Shown one piece after another: positions 1-12,194 of a DNA stretch of 64,000 bases. The notes under the pieces were generated by a model. The model was not told the origin of the DNA and did no database searches. It worked only from the letters and a program-made list of their open reading frames with translations. The position numbers and the translations under genes are program-made. Position 1 is the first letter of the stretch. Each line of letters starts with the position of its first letter. Origin of the DNA: Macrostomum hystrix (taxonomy: Eukaryota > Platyhelminthes > Macrostomidae). The stretch is taken from the NCBI GenBank assembly GCA_950097015.1, contig CATNEN010000009.1, positions 436,501 through 500,500 of the forward strand, in the 5' to 3' direction.

Positions 1-3000
1 CACAGGCTGAACATTGGACAGACAGCTGGGCATGTCTATCACACAGGCTGGCATGTCTAACAGACAGCTGGGCATGTATATCACACAGGCTGAACATTGG
101 ACAGACAGCTGGGCATGTCTATCACACAGGCTGGCATGTCTAACAAACAGCTGGGCATGTATATCACACAGGCTGGCATGTCTAACAGACAGCTGGGCAT
201 GTCTATCACACAGGCTGGCATGTCTAACAGACAGCTGGGCATGTCTAACACACAGGCTGGCATGTCTAACAGACAGCTGGGCATGTATATCACACAGGCT
301 GGCATGTCTAACAGACAGCTGGGCATGTATATCACACAGGCTGAACATTGGACAGACAGCTGGGCATGTCTATCACACAGGCTGGCATGTCTAACAGACA
401 GCTGGGCATGTCTATCACACAGGCTGGCATGTCTAACAGACAGCTGGGCATCTCTATCACACAGGCTGGCATGTCTAACAGACAGCTGGGCATCTCTATC
501 ACACAGGCTGGCATGTCTAACAGACAGCTGGGCATGTATATCACACAGGCTGAACATTGGACAGACAGCTGGGCATGTCTATCACACAGGCTGGCATGTC
601 TAACAGACAGCTGGGCATGTATATCACACAGGCTGAACATTGGACAGACAGCTGGGCATGTCTATCACACAGGCTGGCATGTCTAACAGACAGCTGGGCA
701 TGTATATCACACAGGCTGAACATTGGACAGACAGCTGGGCATGTCTATCACACAGGCTGGCATGTCTAACAGACAGCTGGGCATGTATATCACACAGGCT
801 GAACATTGGACAGACAGCTGGGCATGTCTATCACACAGGCTGGCATGTCTAACAGACAGCTGGGCATGTATATCACACAGGCTGAACATTGGACAGACAG
901 CTGGGCATGTCTATCACACAGGCTGGCATGTCTAACAAACAGCTGGGCATGTATATCACACAGGCTGGCATGTCTAACAGACAGCTGGGCATGTCTATCA
1001 CACAGGCTGGCATGTCTAACAGACAGCTGGGCATGTCTATCACACAGGCTGGCATGTCTAACAGACAGCTGGGCATGTATATCACACAGGCTGGCATGTC
1101 TAACAGACAGCTGGGCATGTATATCACACAGGCTGAACATTGGACAGACAGCTGGGCATGTCTATCACACAGGCTGGCATGTCTAACAGACAGCTGGGCA
1201 TGTATATCACACAGGCTGAACATTGGACAGACAGCTGGGCATGTCTATCACACAGGCTGGCATGTCTAACAGACAGCTGGGCATGTCTATCACACAGGCT
1301 GGCATGTCTAACAAACAGCTGGGCATGTATATCACACAGGCTGGCATGTCTAACAGACAGCTGGGCATGTCTATCACACAGGCTGGCATGTCTAACAGAC
1401 AGCTGGGCATGTCTAACAGACAGCTGGGCATGTCTAACAGACAGCTGGGCATGTCTATCACACAGGCTGGCATGTCTAACAGACAGCTGGGCATGTCTAT
1501 CACACAGGCTGGCATGTCTAACAGACAGCTGGGCATGTCTATCACACAGGCTGGCATGTCTAACAGACAGCTGGGCATGTATATCACACAGGCTGAACAT
1601 TGGACAGACAGCTGGGCATGTCTATCACACAGGCTGGCATGTCTAACAGACAGCTGGGCATGTATATCACACAGGCTGAACATTGGACAGACAGCTGGGC
1701 ATGTCTATCACACAGGCTGGCATGTCTAACAGACAGCTGGGCATGTCTATCACACAGGCTGGCATGTCTAACAAACAGCTGGGCATGTATATCACACAGG
1801 CTGGCATGTCTAACAGACAGCTGGGCATGTCTATCACACAGGCTGGCATGTCTAACAGACAGCTGGGCATGTCTAACAGACAGCTGGGCATGTCTAACAG
1901 ACAGCTGGGCATGTCTATCACACAGGCTGGCATGTCTAACAGACAGCTGGGCATGTCTATCACACAGGCTGGCATGTCTAACAGACAGCTGGGCATGTCT
2001 ATCACACAGGCTGGCATGTCTAACAGACAGCTGGGCATGTCTATCACACAGGCTGGCATGTCTAACAGACAGCTGGGCATGTCTATCACACAGGCTGGCA
2101 TGTCTAACAGACAGCTGGGCATCTCTATCACACAGGCTGGCATGTCTAACAGACAGCTGGGCATCTCTATCACACAGGCTGGCATGTCTAACAGACAGCT
2201 GGGCATGTATATCACACAGGCTGAACATTGGACAGACAGCTGGGCATGTCTATCACACAGGCTGGCATGTCTAACAGACAGCTGGGCATGTATATCACAC
2301 AGGCTGAACATTGGACAGACAGCTGGGCATGTCTATCACACAGGCTGGCATGTCTAACAGACAGCTGGGCATGTATATCACACAGGCTGAACATTGGACA
2401 GACAGCTGGGCATGTCTATCACACAGGCTGGCATGTCTAACAGACAGCTGGGCATGTATATCACACAGGCTGAACATTGGACAGACAGCTGGGCATGTCT
2501 ATCACACAGGCTGGCATGTCTAACAGACAGCTGGGCATGTATATCACACAGGCTGAACATTGGACAGACAGCTGGGCATGTCTATCACACAGGCTGGCAT
2601 GTCTAACAAACAGCTGGGCATGTATATCACACAGGCTGGCATGTCTAACAGACAGCTGGGCATGTCTATCACACAGGCTGGCATGTCTAACAGACAGCTG
2701 GGCATGTCTAACAGACAGCTGGGCATGTCTAACAGACAGCTGGGCATGTCTATCACACAGGCTGGCATGTCTAACAGACAGCTGGGCATGTATATCACAC
2801 AGGCTGGCATGTCTAACAGACAGCTGGGCATGTATATCACACAGGCTGAACATTGGACAGACAGCTGGGCATGTCTATCACACAGGCTGGCATGTCTAAC
2901 AGACAGCTGGGCATGTATATCACACAGGCTGAACATTGGACAGACAGCTGGGCATGTCTATCACACAGGCTGGCATGTCTAACAGACAGCTGGGCATGTC

Positions 3001-4360
3001 TATCACACAGGCTGGCATGTCTAACAAACAGCTGGGCATGTATATCACACAGGCTGGCATGTCTAACAGACAGCTGGGCATGTCTATCACACAGGCTGGC
3101 ATGTCTAACAGACAGCTGGGCATGTCTAACAGACAGCTGGGCATGTCTAACAGACAGCTGGGCATGTCTATCACACAGGCTGGCATGTCTAACAGACAGC
3201 TGGGCATGTCTATCACACAGGCTGGCATGTCTAACAGACAGCTGGGCATGTCTATCACACAGGCTGGCATGTCTAACAGACAGCTGGGCATGTCTATCAC
3301 ACAGGCTGGCATGTCTAACAGACAGCTGGGCATGTCTATCACACAGGCTGGCATGTCTAACAGACAGCTGGGCATGTCTATCACACAGGCTGGCATGTCT
3401 AACAGACAGCTGGGCATGTCTATCACACAGGCTGGCATGTCTAACAGACAGCTGGGTATGTCTAACAGACAGCTGGGTATGTCTAACAGACAGGCGGGTA
3501 TGTCTAACAGACAGGCGGGTATGTCTAACAGACAGGCGGGTATGTCTAACAGACAGCTGGGTATGTCTAACAGACAGCTGGGTATGTCTAACAGACAGGC
3601 GGGTATGTCTAACAGACAGGCGGGTATGTCTAACAGACAGGCTGGCATGTCTAACAGACAGCTGGGTATGTCTAACAGACAGCTGGGTATGTCTAACAGA
3701 CAGGCGGGTATGTCTAACAGACAGGCGGGTATGTCTAACAGACAGCTGGGTATGTCTAACAGACAGCTGGGTATGTCTAACAGACAGGCGGGTATGTCTA
3801 ACAGACAGGCGGGTATGTCTAACAGACAGCTGGGTATGTCTAACAGACAGGCGGGTATGTCTAACAGACAGGCGGGTATGTCTAACAGACAGGCGGGTAT
3901 GTCTAACAGACAGCTGGGTATGTCTAACAGACAGGCGGGTATGTCTAACAGACAGGCGGGTATGTCTAACAGACAGGCGGGTATGTCTAACAGACAGGCG
4001 GGTATGTCTAACAGACAGGCGGGTATGTCTAACAGACAGGCTGGCATGTCTAACAGACAGCTGGGTATGTCTAACAGACAGCTGGGTATGTCTAACAGAC
4101 AGGCAGGTATGTCTAACAGACAGGCGGGTATGTCTAACAGACAGGCGGGTATGTGAAACAGACAGCCGGTATGTCTAACAGACAGGCGGGAATGTCTATC
4201 AGACAGGCGGGTATGTCTAACAGACAGGCGGGTATGTCTAACAGACAGGCGGGTATGTGAAACAGACAGCCGGTATGTCTAACAGACAGGCGGGAATGTC
4301 TATCAGACAGGCGGGTATGTCTAACAGACAGGCGGGTATGTGAAACAGACAGCCGGTTTT
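1..4360. repeat. 21-bp satellite with 83-bp higher-order unit
   Basis: The monomer is about 21 bp and alternates ATGTCTAACAGACAGCTGGG with ATGTCTATCACACAGGCTGG types. A variant containing AACATTGGACAGAC is one base shorter, so four monomers make an 83-bp higher-order repeat, seen cleanly at about 550-900 and 2230-2560. From about 3450 the array switches to a simpler 21-bp type with GGGTATGTCTAACAGACAGG, then decays after 4150. The 21-bp period keeps both strands open for long stretches, but I see no sign of real coding. The array enters from beyond the left edge. It probably lies in the intron after exon 2 of the PDI-like gene. Confidence 0.97.
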
Positions 4361-4394
4361 TCTAACTGCTGAGCTGGCCATTCTCTGCACTCAC

Positions 4395-5373
4395 TGACTG
4401 TGAAGAGCACCGTAAACTTGGACGGTTTGGAAGCAATGGCTTCAGCCAGCAAAGTCTTGGTGTCCCTCTCTGATTTCAGCACCGTCAAGAAGTCGTCCGG
4501 CACGGAGGACGCCGCGTGATCCAGCGCGGACTTGAAGCCCTCGGTGTCCAGAAACTTCTTCCGCTTCCGGGTCTCCCAGCCGAAGGGCAGCGAGCGGAAG
4601 AAGTGCTTGCTGGGGTCAAAGTTCTGCGGCAGATGGCATCGAGTCAATGTTTCAAAACACGCCACTTCGAATTGTGGCAGATCACATCATCGCAGCCCAC
4701 CAGATTCAATATTCAGAATCCACCAGGTCCCAGCATTCAGAATCATCCCAACCCACCAGGTCCCAGCATTCAGAATCATCCCAACCCACCAGGTCCCAGC
4801 ATTCAGAATCATCCCAACCCCCCAGGTCTCAGCATTCAGAATCATCCCAACCCACCAGGTCCCAGCATTCAGAATCATCCCAACCCCCCAGGTCTCAGCA
4901 TTCAGAATCATCCCAACCCCCCAGGTCTCAGCATTCAGAATCATCCCAACCCACCAGGTCTCAGCATTCAGAATCATCCCAACCCACCAGGTCTCAGCAT
5001 TCAGAATTATCCCAACCCACCAGGTCCCAGCATTCAGAATCATCCCAACCCACCAGGTCTCAGCGTGAACCCGCTATACCAGCATTGTGAGCGCCTCCTT
5101 GTCGGCGGCATCCACCAATCCGAACCTGACGAGGCCGCGAACCTCGCCAGCCAGCCGCTTGACCTCCGGGTCCAGAAAGCCGTCGTGCATGTGCAAGACC
5201 CAGGCCTGGTCGTCCTGCAGAGCAATGCTCAAGTTGGACGCGGACAGCGGCACAAAGTCCCGGTAAACCTGGTGGTTCGTCATGAAGACGCTGCGCTTGA
5301 GGCCCTGAGCCTCCACTGAGGCCAGAGTCGGCAGAAGTAGCAGAGCGAGGCAGAAATATTTTTGCGGCAGCAT
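4395..5373 (-). CDS. Secreted thioredoxin/PDI-like protein without CxxC (5' exons, partial gene)
   Basis: Exon 1 is 5373-5080: ATG at 5373, then a signal peptide with h-region FCLALLLLPTLAS. Exon 2 is 4623-4395. The donor after codon 98 (CTG|GTATAG) is followed by an in-frame stop, and the acceptor CCGCAG|AAC keeps phase 0. A GTGAGT donor closes exon 2 in phase 1, so the gene continues to the left, inside or beyond the satellite. About 174 residues are visible. Their pattern fits a thioredoxin fold of the PDI family: WVLHM strand, FGLVDAADKEAL, then a basic linker and a second strand KFTVLFTV. The usual CGHC site is absent (GFLD lies near its expected place), so a redox-inactive, ER or secreted role is inferred. 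The exact subfamily is not recognised. A 33-bp minisatellite fills the intron. Confidence 0.6.
4707..5065. repeat. 33-bp minisatellite in PDI-like gene intron
   Basis: About 11 copies of a 33-bp unit with core CAGCATTCAGAATCATCCCA and a CAGGTCCC/CAGGTCTC alternation. It fills most of the 456-bp intron between 5079 and 4624. All three plus frames are open only because 33 is a multiple of 3. Confidence 0.95.
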
Positions 5374-5807
5374 CGCTGAGTGTGCTCTGCTGCTATTCGG
5401 GTTGCTGGGCGCAGCTCCGGCGCAGCAGTTCGGGCTATCTTGTACGCAAGACCTGCTAAGAGCGGAGGCCTTATCTCTCGGCTCATGTGTGGCCTTGAGA
5501 ACAGAGCAGAGGTGCTCAGACCAATTATGGCCTAGGCCAATTGACAAATTAGATTGGACTCAACTCACTGGCTAAGTGAATTCGCCAGGTGCAGCTGGAA
5601 CTCCGTTTGTTATCTCACCCGCCTGTCAGGCCGGGCCTCTATATGTGGACTGGATTCATCGCAGTCAGAAAAGACAAGCATGCAGATCAGCTTTGACACG
5701 TGGACAAGCAGAACATTTCTGTGTCGATTTCAGCGATTTTTCGCTCCAAAGAGTTGTCAATGTCGAATTGGAGTCGAGTGGCAGGGCTGGGCCGGCAGTG
5801 TAAATAG

Positions 5808-6005
5808 GATGGTACAGCAAGACGGTACCGCAGGAGGTACTGCAGGACGGTACGGCAGGATGGTACAGCAAGACGGTACCGCAGGACGGTACTCCAGGAC
5901 GGTACCGCAGGACGGTACTGCAGGACGGTACTGCTGGGCGTTACTGTCTGACGGTACAGCAGGACGGTACTGCAGGACGGTACAGCAGACGGTACTGCAA
6001 GTAGT
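5808..6005. repeat. 13-bp degenerate minisatellite
   Basis: Tandem GGTACTGCAGGAC-type units with CC, CT and CA variants, about 14 copies, some interrupted (for example near 5938). Confidence 0.85.
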
Positions 6006-6932
6006 ACTGAGAGTAAGTAGCGAGTGGGGTTTGGAAGGCATTATAAAAAGCCTGCACTCTGAGGAAATCAAGGCTAAGACCGGCCGTCTATGCACCTCTG
6101 ATCCACTCCAGCCCCGGTAGCTCCTCAGTTCCAAGTTGGAATTGCATTAGCCCAACCCACTCACGGCTGGCCATCAATCTTGCACTCAATCAGTGGAGGC
6201 GCACTTTCTCCCGCCTGCCGGCCCCGCGGGCCCGCCCAAAAGTGCTGCCCCATGCAGGCTAGCAATCTCCTGCGCCCAGTAAATCAAAGCGCCCAGCTTG
6301 CCGTGCAACATAATTGTGCTTGAAGCAATTGCCGGGCTGGCTGCACTTTTAACTGCCGAGATTGATTGAGCCCAGAAGCAACTCATAGAAACTGAATGAG
6401 TAGTGCTGCACCTGTTTGCAAGCAAGGGTTACGTTGATTGGTGTCAGCACTCGCCGTGTGTGTATTTGTGTCATAATCAGAATATAGATAGCATCTGCAG
6501 CATGTGTTATGTACATCAGCAGGACTCGCGCTTAGCTTAGCGTGAGCAGTGACACTGGGGTAGGACGGGGTAGACTCTCTCAAGGCTCCGGGGGCAGCCC
6601 TCCAAACTGGACAACTAGGAGTAAAAATTGATTAAGAGTTACTCAGTGGCAGGTGCTGAAAAGCCTTACAGGCTTTTCCTCAGCGTAGTTCGAGTCGAGC
6701 GTAGTTCCTCATACCATTATTGGCTGAGTGAGGTGTTTTCTGAAAGCTTGCCCCGCTGATCGATCAGAGGAATTCATCGATAACTGCCCCGAGTAACCGG
6801 GTAGGCGCCACGCGAGGAGAATCAGCATTACGGGATACGTAAATGTGTAACATGTTCGGAGGCCTCATTTGAGCCGCTAATCCAATTGTAGAAGTGCAAG
6901 CAGCCAAGGAACTCTGGCAGCTTCGGTGCGCT
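6006..6932. other. Spacer between 13-bp array and Di-Ras gene
   Basis: No convincing coding exon, RNA gene or repeat is seen. It probably includes the 3' flank or 3'UTR of the Di-Ras gene, which reads leftwards into it, but no clear AATAAA signal was found on the minus strand close to the stop. Confidence 0.4.
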
Positions 6933-7622
6933 CTACATCAGGCTGCACTTTTTCGCTGCCGCATCTTCCGCAGCGTCCGCTTTTGCTGCGCCTGGCGCGG
7001 CTGCCGTGCCCGCTGCTGATGTCCCCGCGCCGGCCTTGTCAGCCGCCTTGTCCGTCTTCTTGTCCGCCTTGCCTTTCTTTTTCTTGTCCCCCACAAGGGC
7101 CATGTTGCGCTCCTTGTCCATCTGCAGCAGCTGAGCAAACAGCTCCGTGACGTTGACGTTCTCCTTGGCTGATGTCTCGATGAATCCGCAGCCCCACTTG
7201 GCAGCGATGGCGCCGCCAACCTCCTTGCTGACATCCCTGGCGGCCTCGTCGCACTTGTTGCCCACAAGCATCATGGGGATTTTTACGATTTCCGGCCCCT
7301 TAATCTCCTTGATTTCTGTCACTATGGCGTTGAGCTCGACCAAGGTGGTCTTAGAGGTCACCGAGTACACCAGGATGAAGGCATGACCCTTGCTCATGCT
7401 CAGCCGCATCATGGCTGGGAACTGGTGTGAACCAGTTGTGTCCGTGATCTGCAGCGTGCACACCTGCTTGTCATTAGTGATCACCTGCCGGTAAGTGTCC
7501 TCCACTGTGGGGATGTAGGCCTCCTTGAAGGTGCCCTTGATGAAGCGTTGGACGAGGGAAGACTTGCCTACCCCAGCCGAGCCGAACACGGCCACTCGGT
7601 AGTCGTTGCTCTGCTCCGGCAT
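6933..7622 (-). CDS. DIRAS: Di-Ras (DIRAS) family small GTPase
   Basis: The 229-aa frame is intact in one coding exon. The N-terminus [14 protein letters not shown] is almost the vertebrate Di-Ras one. GTP-binding motifs are in order: P-loop GSAGVGKS (14-21), switch [10 protein letters not shown] (36-44), DTTGS (61-65), NKCD (122-125) and ETSAK (149-153). DTTGS replaces the Ras DTAGQ. That lost catalytic Gln is typical of Di-Ras and goes with low intrinsic GTPase activity. The tail is lysine-rich (about 177-195), then Ala/Gly-rich and longer than in vertebrates, and ends in the CAAX box CSLM for prenylation and membrane anchoring. A strong acceptor (pyrimidine tract, CACAG|A at 7641) sits 18 nt before the ATG, so there is an upstream non-coding exon across the 35-bp array. 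Family role: neuronal Ras-like signalling (established for homologues). Confidence 0.96.
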   Translation of the reverse strand: MPEQSNDYRVAVFGSAGVGKSSLVQRFIKGTFKEAYIPTVEDTYRQVITNDKQVCTLQITDTTGSHQFPAMMRLSMSKGHAFILVYSVTSKTTLVELNAIVTEIKEIKGPEIVKIPMMLVGNKCDEAARDVSKEVGGAIAAKWGCGFIETSAKENVNVTELFAQLLQMDKERNMALVGDKKKKGKADKKTDKAADKAGAGTSAAGTAAAPGAAKADAAEDAAAKKCSLM

Positions 7623-7651
7623 AACAGCTCGGCTGCGGTTCTGTGAATGGA

Positions 7652-8308
7652 GAAGAGAAAGTGTTCATGGAGAGTGTTCATGGAACTCTCCAACTGTGCT
7701 CAGTGACAGTGATCATGGAACTCTCCAACTGTGCTCAGTGACAGTGATCATGGAACTCTCCAACTATGCTCAGTGAGAGTGTTCATGGAACTCTCCAACT
7801 GTGCTCAGTGACAGTGATCATGGAACTCTCCAACTGTGCTCAGTGACAGTGATCATGGAACTCTCCAACTATGCTCAGTGAGAGTGTTCATGGAACTCTC
7901 CAACTATGCTCAGTGACAGTGATCATGGAACTCTCCAACTGTGCTCAGTGACAGTGATCATGGAACTCTCCAACTATGCTCAGTGAGAGTGTTCATGGAA
8001 CTCTCCAACTATGCTCAGTGACAGTGATCATGGAACTCTCCAACTGTGCTCAGTGACAGTGATCATGGAACTCTCCAACTGTGCTCAGTGACAGTGATCA
8101 TGGAACTCTCCAACTATGCTCAGTGAGAGTGTTCATGGAACTCTCCAACTATGCTCAGTGACAGTGATCATGGAACTCTCCAACTGTGCTCAGTGACAGT
8201 GATCATGGAACTCTCCAACTGTGCTCAGTGAGAGTGTTCATGGAACTCTCCAACTATGCTCAGTGATAGTGTTCATGGAACTCTCCAACTATGCTCAGTG
8301 GGAGTGAT
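7652..8308. repeat. 35-bp minisatellite upstream of Di-Ras coding exon
   Basis: About 18-19 copies of a 35-bp unit with core CATGGAACTCTCCAACTGTG and two interleaved variants (GATCATGG...GTGCTCAGTGACA and GTTCATGG...ATGCTCAGTGAGA). It begins about 10 bp beyond the pyrimidine tract of the Di-Ras 3' splice site, so it lies in the 5'UTR intron. Confidence 0.96.
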
Positions 8309-10198
8309 CCAGAATAATATCCGGATATCCAGAAGCCTGTACGATGTTCCTAGTGGTCTCTCAGAAAGCCTGAGATACGAACACCAGCCAGGAATGCCGC
8401 ATGTAGGCCTCCTGGTCTAAGGGGGCCCAGTGCGGAAAGTGCAAAACTCGGAGTTCTAACTGCGGCAGCTACTTATGAGCGGGAATGAGGAAAACTGAAA
8501 TAAACAGTCCAAGAGCGATCCCACAGGACTCTGAGCACAGCCTGCCAACAAATTATTGATGAGCTCAGGTGCCACTAGCCAAGTTGGGCTGGAGGCTGCG
8601 GGGCTGGGAGCGGCCGACCGGAAATTTTCCCAATTTGCAGTGAATCTCCCATGCGTCTCGGGGAGTTTTGCCCCAGTGCTGTGTGGCCTACTCAGCATTC
8701 CTCTGCTCCCTGCCTCCCAGATCTGGGACAGAAGAGTTGTCTTCAAACCTAGCAGATCATGTGAGAGTCTTCGAGTCCTTTGCCTGCTTAGAAACTCGAG
8801 TTTGAGAAAGAAAATTTCTCCATTGCACCACAGAAGAGATCAGTTTTAATGGCTGCTGCGGATTCTGAGCTTGAGCTGTCTCAAAGATTTGCGAGTAGAA
8901 CTCTGGATCCTCTAACAAGCCTGAGTGAAATTCATATCTATATTCGGCCAGGTTCGTGATGACAGGTTCGCTTGTTGCTTGGCGGCAGTCAGGGCTTAGT
9001 TAAAGGTGTTCTCCTGTGCTCCGACAGCTAGTACAAAAACAAATGGGAACTGGCCTTCAGCCAGTGAATGAAGACTGCACCCTGGCCATGCTAGTGCGAT
9101 TTTGAGCAGCCCATAGTGCGACTCAAGCGAGTTTCCTGTGACAGACTTGGGTCGAATTGGTTGCAATCAACTAGCCTTTCATCGCACCTGCCAGGTGTGG
9201 GCGGGCAGCCCCAGGCAGTTCTCAGCTCCTGCCTGCTGCTGCTTCAGCACCGCTGTCTGCCATCCCGCGCAATCCGCGTGTTCGAGTCCGCTGGGAAATC
9301 TGCTCACTCGGGAGTCCGGAGTGGCTCAGCCCCGCCTCACAGATTGGGATTAGCCTTCGCGTGCTTCCTCCCTTCCTGCTTAAGTCCTCCCTCGAGAGGA
9401 TTATCGGATTGCAACAGGGATTAGCAGATAGGGATTAAATTTCCGTCAGCCCATCTATCGCCGCTTCCTCTCAAACGGGCGCGGCTCCACTTTAGCTGCA
9501 CTTTCTGACGCTTGACATCTGGCCGTCAGCTCAGCGGGGCCTCACTGCCCCGCTACGTGGTGCCCGCTCTCTCCCCTCACTTGAAACCCGGATTGCCAAG
9601 GCCGTCTCATCCCACCCTCGCCGTCATCGCCATCTGGAATTCCCCCCAGATCCGCCAAGGCGCGAAGGCCGAAAGAGAGGCCACTTTCCTCTTGAAAAGC
9701 CGCCTCATGCAGACCTGCTACCCACATATTTTTATGTGCCAGGCGGCATCGCCAGCTCCGGCTCTGGAATTGTCCTGTCTCTCCCCTCTCCCCCTGGTCT
9801 CCGCCTACAGCCCTCCTGGGGGGAGCCTCTCTGCCCCGTCAGAAGTTCAGCGAGTGGGGAGCGCCAGCCCCGTGGGCGAGGACTGTGGCCGTGATGGGAG
9901 CCCCTGCACTCCAGCAGTTCTCTCCTATCCTCACCCTCTCTGTCTGTCTGCCCCGGAGTCTAAATGCATCCAAAAATGCTCCCAACTCAACGGGAATGGG
10001 GAGAAAAACTGAGCTGCATTGGGAAAAAACTGTCGGCCTCCGCTGAATCGATCAGATCGACCCGACTGGGCGGCCACGGAAAAGATGGGGCTCATTGGGG
10101 ATGGCGAGAGAATTATAATGCGATGCTAAAGGACAAAACTGGCCGCGAGTGAAACACATGGTTATGGTCTCAGCGCCTCATTAAGCTTTGAGCAGTCG
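8309..10198. other. Gene-poor spacer
   Basis: Contains only short frames on both strands without recognisable domains. The upstream non-coding exon and promoter of the Di-Ras gene may lie here, but I cannot place them. Confidence 0.4.
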
Positions 10199-10958
10199 AG
10201 ACAGAGGGAGACATGCTAGGAGTGTATGAGACAGAGGGAGACATGCTAGGAGTGTATGAGACAGAGGGAGACATGCTAGGAGTGTATGAGACAGAGGGAG
10301 ACATGCTAGGAGTGTATGAGACAGAGGGAGACATGCTAGGAGTGTATGAGACAGAGGGAGATATGCTAGGAGTGTATGAGACAGAGGGAGACATGCTAGG
10401 AGTGTATGAGACAGAGGGAGACATGCCAGGAGTGTATGAGACAGAGGGAGACATGCTAGGAGTGTATGAGACAGAGGGAGACATGCTAGGAGTGTATGAG
10501 ACAGAGGGAGAAATGCTAGGAGTGTATGAGACAGAGGGAGACATGCTAGGAGTGTATGAGACAGAGGGAGACATGCTAGGAGTGTATGAGACAGAGGGAG
10601 AAATGCTAGGAGTGTATGAGACAGAGGGAGAAATGCTAGGAGTGTATGAGACAGAGGGAGACATGCTAGGAGTGTATGAGACAGAGGGAGAAATGCTAGG
10701 AGTGTATGAGACAGAGGGAGACATGCTAGGAGTGTATGAGACAGAGGGAGACATGCTAGGAGTGTATGAGACAGAGGGAGACATGCTAGGAGTGTATGAG
10801 ACAGAGGGAGACATGCTAGGAGTGTATGAGACAGAGGGAGACATGCTAGGAGTGTATGAGACAGAGGGAGACATGCTAGGAGTGTATGAGACAGAGGGAG
10901 ACATGCTAGGAGTGTATGAGACAGAGGGAGACATGCTAGGAGTGTATGAGACACGGAG
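10199..10958. repeat. 30-bp minisatellite, nearly perfect
   Basis: About 25 copies of a 30-bp unit with core GGAGACATGCTAGGAGTGTA. The only common change is GACATG to GAAATG, with single GATATG and GCCAGG variants. The homogeneity implies recent expansion or ongoing homogenisation. Plus and minus frames are open throughout because the period is a multiple of 3. Confidence 0.98.
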
Positions 10959-12194
10959 ATTTAGATGAGAGTTGTGCCGGAGTTGAGGTTGGCGAGGTGG
11001 TTCGGGCTGCCGGAGTCTAAGTTTATGCGACTTTATCAATTAATCTCAGATCCCAGCCGCATGCTAGGATTTTTGGGATAACTCCCCAGTCGCCTCATCA
11101 ATCTCGTTGCCATTCTTCTGCGCAAATTTTAGACAGCAACTTGTAGAAGTGAGAACTGCAGTCCTACCAGACCTCACTTTAGCTGTTCTGGTTGGACTGC
11201 TCATTCACGCTAAAGTCTGTCATTTTTAATTTGTAGAAAGCATGCATCCACCGATGAAGCTGTAGTCCTCATGCAATGGGAGAAGTACTTTTGGGATTCG
11301 CTCCGCAGGACAAGGCGTGTGTGTGGGCATAGCGTAAGCACTGTGAGAGCTCAGGATGGGAAGAAAGAGTTGCTGCTGGTGGGAAAGTTTGCACCCGGTG
11401 TGGCTACTGCATGAAGCAGCAACAAATCGCGTCTCCATGGGCTGCGGGAGCTGGAAGGCAGCGACAGATGGCATTTTAGGATGCGAGACGGACGGAAGGA
11501 GGGGGAGGAACAGGAGGACGTGCAGCGTCCAAGTGAGGCAAGAGATGAAGGAAGTGGAGTAGGGTGGGAAATTCTCATGAGTACTGAGATGGGCTGACGG
11601 TGAGAACCCAAGGCATCACCTTGGGTTAGAGCCATAGAAGCGGGATTGAGGAAGAGGCAGAGCAGAAAGCTGAAAGCTTCTTCCGAAAGTCCGCTTCATT
11701 TCAGGTTGTGCGAAAGCCTCACGGAGATAAGAAATGGAGTCTGGAGGCCTGCATCTCGGGGAGACTCCATTCCCGGATTCTGCGGACTGGGCGGGTCAAA
11801 GGGAGCCTAAAAGCAAATTGGAATTGCCGCCAATCTTCTTTCCCTTAGTCGGTTCCTCGCGCGCTTCATTAGCGATTTCCCATTAACGGCCAGTATTCAA
11901 AGCCCTCTCTCATCCACTGGAAGAAGAAATTTCCTTTTTTCTTTAAATCAAATTTCCCCAAATTTTTGCTGATGGACTCAGCGGTGAGTCCATTTGAGCA
12001 TATAAAAGGAAGGCCATGCATCAGGGCGGGGCGGAGGCCAAAGAGAATCTACAACTGAGGAGTAGGCGGTGGGTGTCGACTTGCTGAAGAATGGGCGGAC
12101 TTGCATCCGATTTTGAAATTTGACTGCATAAAAGTAATCCCGCTACCTTTCTATAGCTCGGCTGCAGCGGCTGTGCTGTAGCTCACGCAGGGCC
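10959..12194. other. Spacer with a possible core promoter
   Basis: No coding exon recognised. The only notable sequence is a TATA-like box near 12001, listed separately. Confidence 0.35.
12001..12008 (+). promoter_or_regulatory. Possible TATA box
   Basis: TATAAAAG followed within 25 bp by a GC-rich GGGCGGGGCGG segment. This resembles a core promoter on the plus strand, but no downstream gene was recognised, so it may be chance. Confidence 0.2.

Noticed and set aside
2853-4178. 441-aa and overlapping ORFs in the 21-bp array
   Set aside because: Open on both strands in several frames only because the monomer is 21 bp and lacks stops; no signal peptide, domain or splice context.
10170-11039. 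289-aa Ser/Tyr/Pro repeat ORF (and antisense 251-aa)
   Set aside because: By-product of the 30-bp array; both strands are equally open.
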